From assembly GCF_026967575.1 (NCBI RefSeq), contig NZ_CP114054.1, forward strand, positions 1,488,001 through 1,552,000: 64,000 bases of DNA, read 5' to 3'. Both the position numbers and the translations under genes were made by a program. A model generated the notes under the pieces. The model ran no database searches. It was not told the origin of the DNA and worked only from the letters and a program-made list of their open reading frames with translations. This DNA comes from Aurantiacibacter sp. MUD11 (lineage in GTDB: Bacteria; Pseudomonadota; Alphaproteobacteria; Sphingomonadales; Sphingomonadaceae). This document shows positions 43,232 to 51,398 of this stretch, piece after piece; positions within the stretch are counted from its first letter, which is position 1, and each line of letters starts with the position of its first letter.

Positions 43232-43417
43232 ATGACACGCACACAACAGGCGCTCTGCTGGGCACTCGCCCTCATCGCCCTCGCCCTTTCGGTTTCCACC
43301 GGTCTCGTCGATCGACAGGCTGCCGAACCGCTGTTCTTCGCCGGCCCGGTGCTCGCCTACCTGTCGATCACCGACCGGGTGACCTGCTGCAATCCGTTCC
43401 GGGGAGCGCGCGCATGA
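43232..43417 (+). CDS. Small two-helix membrane protein
   Basis: A 61-residue protein with strong GGGAGG upstream. It has two hydrophobic segments (ALCWALALIALALSVSTG and EPLFFAGPVLAYLSI) with short loops and two adjacent cysteines near the end. The in-frame start at 43139 is rejected because the promoter lies in that segment. Its stop overlaps the next start by 4 bp (ATGA). Its role is unknown, but the same cassette order (small membrane protein, membrane protein, XRE) occurs in many bacteria. Confidence 0.7.
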   Translation: MTRTQQALCWALALIALALSVSTGLVDRQAAEPLFFAGPVLAYLSITDRVTCCNPFRGARA

Positions 43418-43836
43418 TGAGCCAGCTCGACAAGAAGCCCGAGGTCAAGCGCTACCTGCTGCGCATCGTCTTCGCGATGGCGCTCTACCTCACCTCGCTC
43501 TTCGCCGCCGAATGGCTGATCGAGGATCGCGGGCTCAGCGGCGTGCCGGCCTATGCTCTGGCGACCGTACCCGGGCTTTCCTTCGCAGCCGTCTTCTGGA
43601 TTTTCACCCGCCTCATCATCGAGGAGCGCGACGAGTTCCTGCGCCTCCTTTATGTGCGCCAGGTGATGGTAGCGACCGGACTGACGCTGACAGCCGCCGC
43701 CGTGTGGGGTTTCCTGGAAACCTATACGCCGGTTCCGCCGGTCGCGGCATTCTGGTGGCCCACTCTCTGGTGCGTCGGACTGGGCGTTGGCGGGATCTTC
43801 AACAAGGTGACGATGGGTAGCTGGGGGCAGTGCTGA
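43414..43836 (+). CDS. Membrane protein of an XRE-associated cassette
   Basis: A 140-residue protein with four hydrophobic segments (about 17-38, 47-66, 85-100, 110-130) and a charged loop IIEERDEFLRLLYVRQVMV in the middle. That loop and the position next to a small XRE regulator are typical of poorly characterised membrane partners (DUF2178-like). I cannot confirm the family. Its ATG may be 43414 or 43417. It overlaps the preceding gene by 4 bp and the following by 1 bp. Confidence 0.7.
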   Translation: MMSQLDKKPEVKRYLLRIVFAMALYLTSLFAAEWLIEDRGLSGVPAYALATVPGLSFAAVFWIFTRLIIEERDEFLRLLYVRQVMVATGLTLTAAAVWGFLETYTPVPPVAAFWWPTLWCVGLGVGGIFNKVTMGSWGQC

Positions 43837-44033
43837 TGAAGAACCGCCTCCGCGTCCTGCGTGCCGAACGCGAGTGGAGCCAGCAGGACCTGGCCGACCG
43901 GCTCGACGTCAGCCGCCAGAGCGTCAACGCAATCGAGACCGGCAAGTACGATCCCTCCTTGCCGCTGGCCTTCAGGATCGCCGACGTCTTCGGCCTCGCC
44001 ATCGAGGAGATCTTCTTGCGCGAAGAGGCCTGA
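43836..44033 (+). CDS. Small XRE-family HTH transcriptional regulator
   Basis: A 65-residue helix-turn-helix protein (MKNRLRVLRAEREWSQQDLADRLDVSRQSVNAIE, then KYDPSLPLAFRIADVFGL and IEEIFLREE). This is the YozG/SinR-like single-domain type, usually an autorepressor of its own operon. Its ATG shares one base with the stop of the membrane protein gene (TGATG), so translation is coupled. The candidate operator is upstream of the first gene of the cassette at 43163-43190. Confidence 0.92.
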   Translation: MKNRLRVLRAEREWSQQDLADRLDVSRQSVNAIETGKYDPSLPLAFRIADVFGLAIEEIFLREEA

Positions 44034-44063
44034 TTGCGGCATCCTCTCCTGCGGGAGAGGGCG

Positions 44064-44951
44064 ATGCAGACACGCAAGCTGGCCGATAACCTGGGACTGG
44101 AGATCGCGGGGCTGGATACCACGGCCCCGCTTTCGCGTGCACAGTTGGACGAACTGGCCTCGCTGTTCCACGAACACCTGGCGCTGGTGATCCGCTCACC
44201 CGTGCTCACCCCGCACCAATATGTCGCCTTCATTCGCCAGCTGGGCGAGCCGGACGGTTCCGATACCTCGCGCTATCACGAACCGATCGACGTCGATGGC
44301 TTCAAGGGGCTGCGGCTCGTCTCCAACATCGAGAAGGACGGCAGGAACGTCGGCCAGTTCGGCGCGGACGAAATGGGCTGGCACCAGGATCGCTGGACCG
44401 ACGCCGCCCCGCCGCCAGCCACCGCACTCCACGGGGTAGAGGTGACGAAGGCGGGCGGACGCACCGGCATCGCCAGCCTAGCCGCCGCCTATGACGCGCT
44501 GCCGCCCGAACTGCTGGCGCGGATAGCGGGGCGGCACATTCACTTCCCGCTGCAGGTCAACGATTTCGAAGGCGCGCTGGACGAGGCCGACATCGAGGAC
44601 GAGAGCCTGTTCCGCAAGGTGCCGCTGGTGCAGCGTCATGCCGTCACCGGGCGCAAGTTCCTGTTCCTCGGCGCGCGCAAGATCCTCGAATACATCGACA
44701 CCGCCCCGCGCATCACCGGGCTGGACAAGCAGGAAAGCGCCGACTTGCTCGATGCGATCTACGAACACGTCGCGCGGCCGGAATTTGCCTATCTCCACCA
44801 GTGGCAGGCCGGCGACATCCTGATCTGGGACAACCGCACCTGCGCGCACCGCCGCGAAAGCTTCGATCCTGACGAGCGGCGCCTCCTTTACGGGACGCCG
44901 CTCGTCAGTTCGGACCTGCTGTGGAACGGCAAGGCAGCGCTGGCTGCCTGA
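44064..44951 (+). CDS. TauD/TfdA-family Fe(II)/2-oxoglutarate dioxygenase
   Basis: A 295-residue dioxygenase. It has the HxD iron motif (GWHQDRW), a distal histidine in TCAHRRESFDPDERR, whose arginines would bind 2-oxoglutarate, and the N-terminal EIAGLD typical of TauD. The start at 44064 has GGAGAGGG upstream. Members hydroxylate small molecules such as taurine, chlorophenoxyacids or amino-acid derivatives. The substrate here is unknown. It follows the XRE gene by 30 bp and is convergent with the propeller protein gene (3 bp apart). Confidence 0.93.
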   Translation: MQTRKLADNLGLEIAGLDTTAPLSRAQLDELASLFHEHLALVIRSPVLTPHQYVAFIRQLGEPDGSDTSRYHEPIDVDGFKGLRLVSNIEKDGRNVGQFGADEMGWHQDRWTDAAPPPATALHGVEVTKAGGRTGIASLAAAYDALPPELLARIAGRHIHFPLQVNDFEGALDEADIEDESLFRKVPLVQRHAVTGRKFLFLGARKILEYIDTAPRITGLDKQESADLLDAIYEHVARPEFAYLHQWQAGDILIWDNRTCAHRRESFDPDERRLLYGTPLVSSDLLWNGKAALAA

Positions 44952-44954
44952 TCC

Positions 44955-46181
44955 TTATTCGCTCATCCCGGTCATCACGAAGCGCTGCACGCGGCGGCCG
45001 GTGTTGACCTCGGTCGTGTAGACATTGCCTTCGCTGTCGACATCGACGCTGTGCAGCCAGATGAACTGGCCGGGATAGCGGCCGTTGCGACCGAACCAGC
45101 CGATGATCTCGTGGTTCTCGCGCAGCAGGATCCACACCCGCCCGTTCATCATGTCGGCGACATAGACGTAGGTGCCGTCGGGGCTGAAGGCGACGTCCGA
45201 CGCGGTGCGCGTGCCGCCGGTTTCCAGCGCGATGATCACGTCCTCGACGAATTCGACGCCGTCGTCGGTCTCGCGGAAGATCTGGATGCGGTTGTTGCGG
45301 CGGTCGCAGACATAGATCGTGTCGTCCGGTCCGCGGGTGACGCAGTGGACGATGTCGCCGAAGCTTTCGCTGGTCGGGTTCGGGCCGCCGTCGCCGGTGC
45401 TCGAGGCCTGGCTCTGGTCGAACTCGCCTTCGCGCGTGCCGCCGCCCGGCGCCGCGCCATAGGCACCCCACAGGTGCTCGAACGACAGGTCATCGCCGGC
45501 GAACTCGATGATGCGCTTGTTGATGTAGCCATCGGCCACGATCACGCTTTCGCCGTCGTAGTGAATGTCGGCCGGGTTGCCGAGATACTGCTCGGACATG
45601 TTGCCATCGGTGTTCTGGCGGGTGCCGATCTGGCGGATGAATTCGCCGTCGGCAGTGAAGTTCAGCACCACGTGGTCGCCGCCGCCATTGCCGCCGATCC
45701 AGACGTTGAGATCGTCATCGACGAACAGCCCGTGGACATTGGCGGGCCACTGCTCGTCACCCACTTCGCGGGCCTCGCGGCCCTGGCCTTCCATCGTGCT
45801 TTCGCCGGGCGCCAGATCCGGGCCACCCCAGCTGCGCAGCAGGTTCCCCTCCTGGTCGAACTGCAGCACATGCGGCGGGGCGGAACAGCAAGCCTGTGTC
45901 AGCGGCGGTTCGGCATCGCGGCCGATATCGGTGAAGCCGAGCGAATTGGGGCGGGTGAGCACCCAGACATTGTCTTCGCGGTCCACTGCGAGGCCGGGGG
46001 CCTGGCCGAGGATCATGTTCTCCGGCAGCCGCGGCCAGCTGGCATCGGCGGCAAACACCGGCATGGGCACGTCGGTGTTGAGATGCTCCTGGTCGATTTC
46101 CACCAGCACGTCCGCCATCGCAGGTGCGCTGGCCAGAGCCAGCACCGCACAGGCAGTTCCTGCCATCACTTTGCGCAACAT
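44955..46181 (-). CDS. Exported NHL propeller resembling peptidyl-alpha-hydroxyglycine lyase (PAL)
   Basis: A 408-residue secreted protein with signal peptide MLRKVMAGTACAVLALASAPAMA. Repeated NHL units form a six-bladed propeller. The metal-site histidines of PAL have likely equivalents at His150 (NVHGLFVD), His279 (DIVHCVTR) and His377 (WLHSVDVD). A catalytic-type tyrosine lies at Tyr219 (DGYINKRI) and an arginine region at DRRNNRIQ. The lyase reaction is known for animal PAL; for this bacterial relative it is inference. The gene is the last of a probable operon with the aminotransferase (17 bp upstream) and the TauE/SafE permease. Confidence 0.8.
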   Translation of the reverse strand: MLRKVMAGTACAVLALASAPAMADVLVEIDQEHLNTDVPMPVFAADASWPRLPENMILGQAPGLAVDREDNVWVLTRPNSLGFTDIGRDAEPPLTQACCSAPPHVLQFDQEGNLLRSWGGPDLAPGESTMEGQGREAREVGDEQWPANVHGLFVDDDLNVWIGGNGGGDHVVLNFTADGEFIRQIGTRQNTDGNMSEQYLGNPADIHYDGESVIVADGYINKRIIEFAGDDLSFEHLWGAYGAAPGGGTREGEFDQSQASSTGDGGPNPTSESFGDIVHCVTRGPDDTIYVCDRRNNRIQIFRETDDGVEFVEDVIIALETGGTRTASDVAFSPDGTYVYVADMMNGRVWILLRENHEIIGWFGRNGRYPGQFIWLHSVDVDSEGNVYTTEVNTGRRVQRFVMTGMSE

Positions 46182-46198
46182 TATCGTCTCCCTTTTGG

Positions 46199-47326
46199 TC
46201 AGGCCCTGAGGCCATCGATTATCTCGGGCAAGGCCGCGGCATAGCGTGCCACGTCTTCCAGCTTACCCGTACTCACGCGTGAATATTGCGTCCACTCGCC
46301 ATAGGCGGGACGGATGAGGATGCCGCGTTCGCGCATGGCAGCCTGCACCGCATCGGCATCGGGCACCTCGACATAGACGAAGTTGGTCTGGCTCGGCAGC
46401 GCCGTCAGGCCGCTGCGCGCAGCAGCATCGAGGATCATCGCCCGTCCTTCGAGGATGGCCGCGCGGCTCTGTTCGAGAAAGCCGATGTCGTTGTAGCTGG
46501 CAATGGCCGCGGCCAGGCCGCAGGTATTGCCGCCGAAGCTCATCATGTGGCTGCGGATGCGTTCGGCATTCTCCTCGCTGGTGATGGCATAGCCGACGCG
46601 CATGCCCGCCATGCCGTAGATCTTGGAGAAGGTGCGGCAGACGATGACGTCCTGCCCCTCGCGCACCAGGTCCACCAGCGTGTTGCCTGCCGGATCGTCG
46701 GCCAGTTCGTTATAGGCCTCATCCACCAGCAAGGTCGCCCCGGGCGTCACGGCGGCAGCCAGCGCTCGAAGCGATGCGGCATCCACCAGCATGCCGGTGG
46801 GATTGTTGGGGTTGCAGATCTGCACCAGCGATACGCTGTCGTCGCAGGCCGCGGTCATGGCGGGAATGTCGACGTTCATGTCGCCGGCCAGCGGAATGCG
46901 CCGGGCGGTGACGCCCTGCCGCTCGCCATATTGCACGGTGGTATCCCAGAACAGGCCGGGACACAGGATCGCGCCTTCGCGGCCCCACGCCAGGGCGATG
47001 GCGGAGAGGATCTCGGTCGAGCCTTCGCCAACGACGACCTGTTCCGGGCTGACCGAGTGCCGCTCGGCAATCATCTCGTGCAGCATGCGCAGCCCGCGGT
47101 CGGAATAATAGCAACCCTTGGTCGCCGCCTCGCTGGCGGCGCGCAGGGCGCTGGGTGCCGGGCCGTAGGGATTTTCGTTGCGCGCCAGCATGGCGATGCC
47201 GTCGCCGGGGCCGAAGAAGTCGGCTGCCGAAGTGCCGGCGCTGGCCTGCGCCCGCACCGGGCCTGCTGCCGCAAGCGCCGTCAACGCGGCCGAGCCGCCA
47301 AGGAATGTCCGTCGCGCAAGTGTCAT
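46199..47326 (-). CDS. Tat-exported PLP-dependent aminotransferase, HisC-like
   Basis: A 375-residue class I/II aminotransferase related to histidinol-phosphate aminotransferases (NENPYGPAPSALRAA, NPNNPTGMLVD, LLVDEAYNELAD). The PLP-binding lysine is in FSKIYGMAGMRVGYA, and the C-terminal RPYGEW-like arginine region follows. Unusually, it begins with a twin-arginine signal (RRTFLGGSAALTALAAAG), so it appears to be exported folded with its cofactor. The permease gene lies 18 bp upstream and the PAL-like propeller 17 bp downstream. Its substrate is unknown. Confidence 0.85.
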   Translation of the reverse strand: MTLARRTFLGGSAALTALAAAGPVRAQASAGTSAADFFGPGDGIAMLARNENPYGPAPSALRAASEAATKGCYYSDRGLRMLHEMIAERHSVSPEQVVVGEGSTEILSAIALAWGREGAILCPGLFWDTTVQYGERQGVTARRIPLAGDMNVDIPAMTAACDDSVSLVQICNPNNPTGMLVDAASLRALAAAVTPGATLLVDEAYNELADDPAGNTLVDLVREGQDVIVCRTFSKIYGMAGMRVGYAITSEENAERIRSHMMSFGGNTCGLAAAIASYNDIGFLEQSRAAILEGRAMILDAAARSGLTALPSQTNFVYVEVPDADAVQAAMRERGILIRPAYGEWTQYSRVSTGKLEDVARYAAALPEIIDGLRA

Positions 47327-47344
47327 ATCTGTTCCCCTGTTGCC

Positions 47345-48193
47345 TCAGCTGTTGGTGATCATCGTTACTCCGACAAAGACGAGATAGAGCCCGAACACGG
47401 TCCGCAGCAGCTTCGGGCTGAGCTTGTGCGCCACCGCCACACCGAGCGGCGCGCACAGCACGCTGGTGACGATGACCGCAGCAGCGGCGGGCAGGTTGAC
47501 GTAACCCAGCGAACCCCACGGCAGGCCCGTCTCGTCGAGGCCGATCAGCATGAAACCGAGGCTGGCCGGAACGGCGATGATCGCCCCCATCCCGCTGGCA
47601 GTGCCGATCGCACGGTGGATGGGCGTGCCACACATGGTCATGGTGACCGTGGTGATGGTCCCGCCGCCGATGCCCAGCAGGGCGGACAGCAAGCCCAGCC
47701 CGCTGGCAAGGCTGGCGCGCGCCGCGCCGCCCGGCATGGCTTCAAGCAGTTGCCGGTCGTGCACCTTGGGCACGAGGAAATGGATGGCGAAGCCCAGCAC
47801 GCCGACGCCGAAAATCAATGCCAGCGTGGCGGAGCTGACATGGTCGGCCACCACCGCGCCCAGCACGGTGCCGCCCACCACCCAGGGTGCCCAGCTTCTC
47901 AGCACCGAGCGATCGACCGCATCCCGGCGCGCGTGGCTGACAACGGAGCGTAGCGAGGTGAAGATGATGGTCGCCAGGCTGGTGCCCACGGCGACGTGGG
48001 TCAATTGTTCGGGTGCCGTGCCCAGCAAGGGCAGGATCAGCACCAGCGCGGGCACCACCACGAAGCCGCCACCGATGCCGAACAGGCCACCGGCAAACCC
48101 GGCCGCAGCGCCCGCAGCCAGCAGGGCGAGAAAAGGCAGCAGCAAGGCGGTGTCCCCGATCACGAGAGAAACTGATACGCTGCACTGCAGCAA
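47345..48193 (-). CDS. TauE/SafE-family permease (possible sulfonate/sulfite exporter)
   Basis: A 282-residue protein with about eight hydrophobic helices and two copies of the family's glycine-rich signature (GFAGGLFGIGGGFVVVPAL and LSALLGIGGGTITTV). The longest start is a TTG at 48193; a GTG at 48163 (MIGDTALLLPF) is equally possible because neither has a good Shine-Dalgarno. Members include TauE and sulfite or sulfoacetate exporters, but specificity is not shown by sequence. It is the first gene of a minus-strand operon with the aminotransferase and propeller. Confidence 0.88.
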   Translation of the reverse strand: MLQCSVSVSLVIGDTALLLPFLALLAAGAAAGFAGGLFGIGGGFVVVPALVLILPLLGTAPEQLTHVAVGTSLATIIFTSLRSVVSHARRDAVDRSVLRSWAPWVVGGTVLGAVVADHVSSATLALIFGVGVLGFAIHFLVPKVHDRQLLEAMPGGAARASLASGLGLLSALLGIGGGTITTVTMTMCGTPIHRAIGTASGMGAIIAVPASLGFMLIGLDETGLPWGSLGYVNLPAAAAVIVTSVLCAPLGVAVAHKLSPKLLRTVFGLYLVFVGVTMITNS

Positions 48194-48257
48194 AGGGCGA
48201 GTAGTTTCTTAGTCGGTACTTTCCAGCCTTCGCCATGCTGCTAAAGAAGCACGCGAA

Positions 48258-49064
48258 ATGATCCTGCCTGTCGAAACCGTCGAGAAAGTCTGGGGCCGCG
48301 AAGCGCTGCCGCCGCCCTTCCCCGCGACGGGAGGCAAGCGGATTGGCGAAATCTGGTTCGCGCCGCCGCCGGACATGCCCGACCTGCTGGTGAAATACCT
48401 GTTCACCTCGGAAAAGCTCTCGGTGCAGTGCCACCCGACGAAGGAGCAGGCCTGTGCGAACGGGGATGGGGAAAGCGGCAAAGAGGAATGCTGGCTGGTG
48501 GTCGCGGCCGAACCCGGCGCGACGCTGGGCATCGGCTTCGACCGGGAATTGTCGGCCGATGAAATACGTGCTGCCGCGCTCGACGGCAGTATCGAGCAAT
48601 TGCTGACGTGGCACGAAGTGCACGCGGGCGATTTCTTCTACATCCCGGCGAACACGGTGCACGCCATCGGCCCGGGTTGCTCGATCATCGAGGTGCAGCA
48701 GAACTGCGACATCACCTATCGCCTGTACGATTACGGTCGCGACCGCGAACTGCACCTGGAACGCGGCATGGCGGTGGCCGACGGTTCACCCTACGACAGG
48801 GCGCTGCGCCAGCGCTTGCCCGCCACCGGCCACGCGACACTGGTGGAAGGGCCCGCCTTCCGGCTCGACTATGTCCATGGCGTGCCCGACGATGGTCTGC
48901 TCTACAGTTATGCCGACAAGCTGCTGGTGATCCCCATCGCCGGGGAAGTGCTGGTGGACGGCGGCGAGGTAGTGAGGCCGGGCGAATGCGCGCTCGCCCG
49001 GAACCTCGCCAGCGTCACCTTCGCTCCCGCAGGCAAGGCGCTGGTGACAGCCTCGCTCGACTAG
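48258..49064 (+). CDS. manA: Class I mannose-6-phosphate isomerase
   Basis: Interconverts mannose 6-phosphate and fructose 6-phosphate. The 268 residues have the zinc-site motifs QCHPTKEQA (Gln, His) and KEECW (Glu), the later histidine in PANTVHAIG and the arginine in DITYRLYDYGR. This is the short form of about 270 residues common in alphaproteobacteria. The start at 48258 follows AAGAAGC. It is convergent with the enoyl-CoA hydratase gene. Confidence 0.93.
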   Translation: MILPVETVEKVWGREALPPPFPATGGKRIGEIWFAPPPDMPDLLVKYLFTSEKLSVQCHPTKEQACANGDGESGKEECWLVVAAEPGATLGIGFDRELSADEIRAAALDGSIEQLLTWHEVHAGDFFYIPANTVHAIGPGCSIIEVQQNCDITYRLYDYGRDRELHLERGMAVADGSPYDRALRQRLPATGHATLVEGPAFRLDYVHGVPDDGLLYSYADKLLVIPIAGEVLVDGGEVVRPGECALARNLASVTFAPAGKALVTASLD

Positions 49065-49068
49065 GCGC

Positions 49069-49854
49069 CTAGCGCCCCTTCCACTCGGCCTCGCGCTTCT
49101 CGACGAAGGCCTTCATGCCTTCCACCTTGTCCTCGGTGGCGGCGAGCACCTGGAACAGGCGACGCTCGTACTTGAGGCCGGCATCCAGCGTCGTCTCGAA
49201 AGCGGCGTCGACCGCTTCCTTGTTGGCCATGGCGGCGAGCGGGGCCTTGGCGGCAATCGCCGTGGCCGCTTCCAGCGCTTCGTCGAGCAGCTTCTCGTGC
49301 TCCACGACGCGCGCGACCAGGCCGCTGCGCTCGGCTTCCTCGGCGCCCATCATGCGACCGGTCAGGCACAGGTCCATCGCCTTGGCCTTGCCCACGGCGC
49401 GGGTCAGGCGCTGGCTGCCGCCCATGCCGGGAAGTACGCCAAGGTTGATTTCGGGCTGGCCGAAGCGCGCCTTGTCCGACGCGATGATGAAGTCCGCCAT
49501 CATGGCCAGCTCGCAGCCGCCGCCCAGCGCGAAGCCGTTGACCGCGGCGATCCACGGCTTGCGGATTGTGCGGGTGAATTCCTCCGTCCAGCCGGAGAAG
49601 AAGTCTTCGGCATAGAATTCGGCCGCCGGCTTGTCGGCCATTTCCTTGATGTCCGCGCCCGCGGCAAAGGCCTTGTCGCCGCTGCCGGTCAGCACCGCGC
49701 AGCGCTGGCTGGCGTCGGCATCGAAGGCAGTGAAGGCGGCGATCAGTTCGGCCAGCACTTCGCTGTTGAGCGCGTTCAACGCCTGCGGACGGTTGAGGGT
49801 AACCAGCGTGACCGCGCCAAGCTGTTCGACGAGGATGTTGGAATAGTCAGTCAT
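49069..49854 (-). CDS. Enoyl-CoA hydratase/isomerase family protein
   Basis: A 261-residue crotonase of the fatty-acid or amino-acid degradation type. The oxyanion region AAGADIKEM, the glutamate in [12 protein letters not shown] and the second glutamate in [13 protein letters not shown] are those used for hydration. The start [13 protein letters not shown] is at 49854. The in-frame extension to 50007 overlaps gdhA and is rejected. It is 4 bp from manA in the convergent direction and about 40 bp from the gdhA stop upstream. Confidence 0.93.
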   Translation of the reverse strand: MTDYSNILVEQLGAVTLVTLNRPQALNALNSEVLAELIAAFTAFDADASQRCAVLTGSGDKAFAAGADIKEMADKPAAEFYAEDFFSGWTEEFTRTIRKPWIAAVNGFALGGGCELAMMADFIIASDKARFGQPEINLGVLPGMGGSQRLTRAVGKAKAMDLCLTGRMMGAEEAERSGLVARVVEHEKLLDEALEAATAIAAKAPLAAMANKEAVDAAFETTLDAGLKYERRLFQVLAATEDKVEGMKAFVEKREAEWKGR

Positions 49855-49895
49855 GCCGCCCCCGATAGGCCGGAGGCGGCACGACATAAAGGGGT

Positions 49896-51260
49896 TTAGA
49901 CGACGCCGAAGGCGAGCATGGCGTCGGCAACCTTCTTGAAGCCGGCGATATTCGCGCCTTTCACATAGTCGACATAGCCATCGCCCTGGTCGCCGTACTC
50001 GACGCACTTTTCGTGGATGCCTTCCATCAGCTCGGTCAGCATTTCCGCGAGGCGACCATGATTCCAGCTGATCCGCTCGGAGTTCTGGCTCATCTCGAGG
50101 CCCGAAACCGCGACACCGCCGGCATTGGCCGCCTTGCCGGGGCCGTACATGATCTTGGCATCGTGGAAGACGTGCACGCCTTCCAGCGTGGTCGGCATGT
50201 TGGCGCCTTCGGACACGGCGATCACGCCGTTCTCCACCAGCGCCTTGGCCTCTTCCTCGTTCAGCTCATTCTGCGTGGCGCACGGCAGCGCAAGGTCGGC
50301 CGATACGTTCCACGGACGGGCGCCGTCGCCATGGTAGGTGGCGCCGGTGAAGTGGTCGACGTAGTCGCTGATGCGGCCGCGGGTGTGCGTCTTGTGATGC
50401 TTGACCCAGTCGATCTTCTCCTGGTCGATGCCGTCGGGATCGTAGATGAAGCCGCCGCTGTCCGACAGGGTCAGCACCTTGCCGCCCAGCTGGGTGATCT
50501 TCTCCGCCGCATGGGTGGCGACATTGCCCGAGCCGGAGATGACCGCCGTGTGGCCCTCGATGTCCTTGCCGCCATGCTTCAGCATGTTCTGCAGGAAGTA
50601 GACCGCGCCATAGCCGGTCGCCTCGGGCAGCATTTGCGAGCCGCCATATTCCTGGCCCTTGCCGGTCAGCACGCCTTCCCAGCGGTTGGTGATGCGCTTG
50701 TACTGGCCGAACATGTAGCCGATCTCGCGACCGCCCACGCCGATATCGCCGGCCGGCACGTCGGTATCGGGGCCGATGTGGCGATAGAGCTCGGTCATGA
50801 AGCTCTGGCAGAAGCGCATGACTTCGGCATCGCTCTTGCCCTTCGGATTGAAGTTGGAGCCGCCCTTGCCCCCACCCATCGGCAGGCCGGTCAGCGAGTT
50901 CTTGAAGGTCTGTTCGAACGCCAGGAACTTCAGCACGCTCTCCGTCACCGACGGATGAAAGCGGATGCCGCCCTTGTAGGGGCCGATGGCATTGTTGTTC
51001 TGCACCCGCCAGCCGCGCTGCACGCGGATGTTGTGGTTGTCGTCCTCCCAGCACACGCGGAACGACACGACGCGATCCGGCTCGGCGATCCGGCGCAGGA
51101 TCTGCGCCTCGTGATATTCTTCCTTGTCCTCAATGAATTCGAAGATGTCCTGCGCGACTTCCTGCACCGCCTGGATGAATTCGGTCTGTCCCGGATTGCG
51201 TTTCTTCACCCCTTCCATGAACTGGTTGAGATCGACGTGCCGGTCGTAAACGGATGCCAT
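49896..51260 (-). CDS. gdhA: NADP-specific glutamate dehydrogenase
   Basis: Assimilates ammonium by reductive amination of 2-oxoglutarate. The 454 residues place it in the small hexameric (S_50I) class. It has the substrate motif GIRFHPSV, the catalytic lysine in [18 protein letters not shown], the NADP-binding [13 protein letters not shown] and the late conserved GANMPTT and [15 protein letters not shown]. It is preceded by an inverted repeat GGAATC-N6-GATTCC at 51279-51296. It is divergent from the CHASE2 cyclase gene. Confidence 0.97.
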   Translation of the reverse strand: MASVYDRHVDLNQFMEGVKKRNPGQTEFIQAVQEVAQDIFEFIEDKEEYHEAQILRRIAEPDRVVSFRVCWEDDNHNIRVQRGWRVQNNNAIGPYKGGIRFHPSVTESVLKFLAFEQTFKNSLTGLPMGGGKGGSNFNPKGKSDAEVMRFCQSFMTELYRHIGPDTDVPAGDIGVGGREIGYMFGQYKRITNRWEGVLTGKGQEYGGSQMLPEATGYGAVYFLQNMLKHGGKDIEGHTAVISGSGNVATHAAEKITQLGGKVLTLSDSGGFIYDPDGIDQEKIDWVKHHKTHTRGRISDYVDHFTGATYHGDGARPWNVSADLALPCATQNELNEEEAKALVENGVIAVSEGANMPTTLEGVHVFHDAKIMYGPGKAANAGGVAVSGLEMSQNSERISWNHGRLAEMLTELMEGIHEKCVEYGDQGDGYVDYVKGANIAGFKKVADAMLAFGVV

Positions 51261-51398
51261 AATAATTCCCCCCCTGTCGGAATCTTGTCCGATTCCCTGC
51301 AGGACTTATGGGCCTTTTACGTATCGATGAACAAGAGTTTGCGGCTTGAATTTCTTGCGCGGCTGTCGGACTAAGGTCGGCGCAGGGGGGATTTTACT

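Noticed and set aside
49855..50007. N-terminal extension of the enoyl-CoA hydratase into gdhA
   Set aside because: The added residues are Arg-rich and overlap the gdhA coding end; the family start MTDYSNI is at 49854.
51279..51296. Inverted repeat GGAATC-N6-GATTCC before gdhA as a confident operator
   Set aside because: Six-base arms are too short to be convincing on their own, so I only mention it under gdhA.
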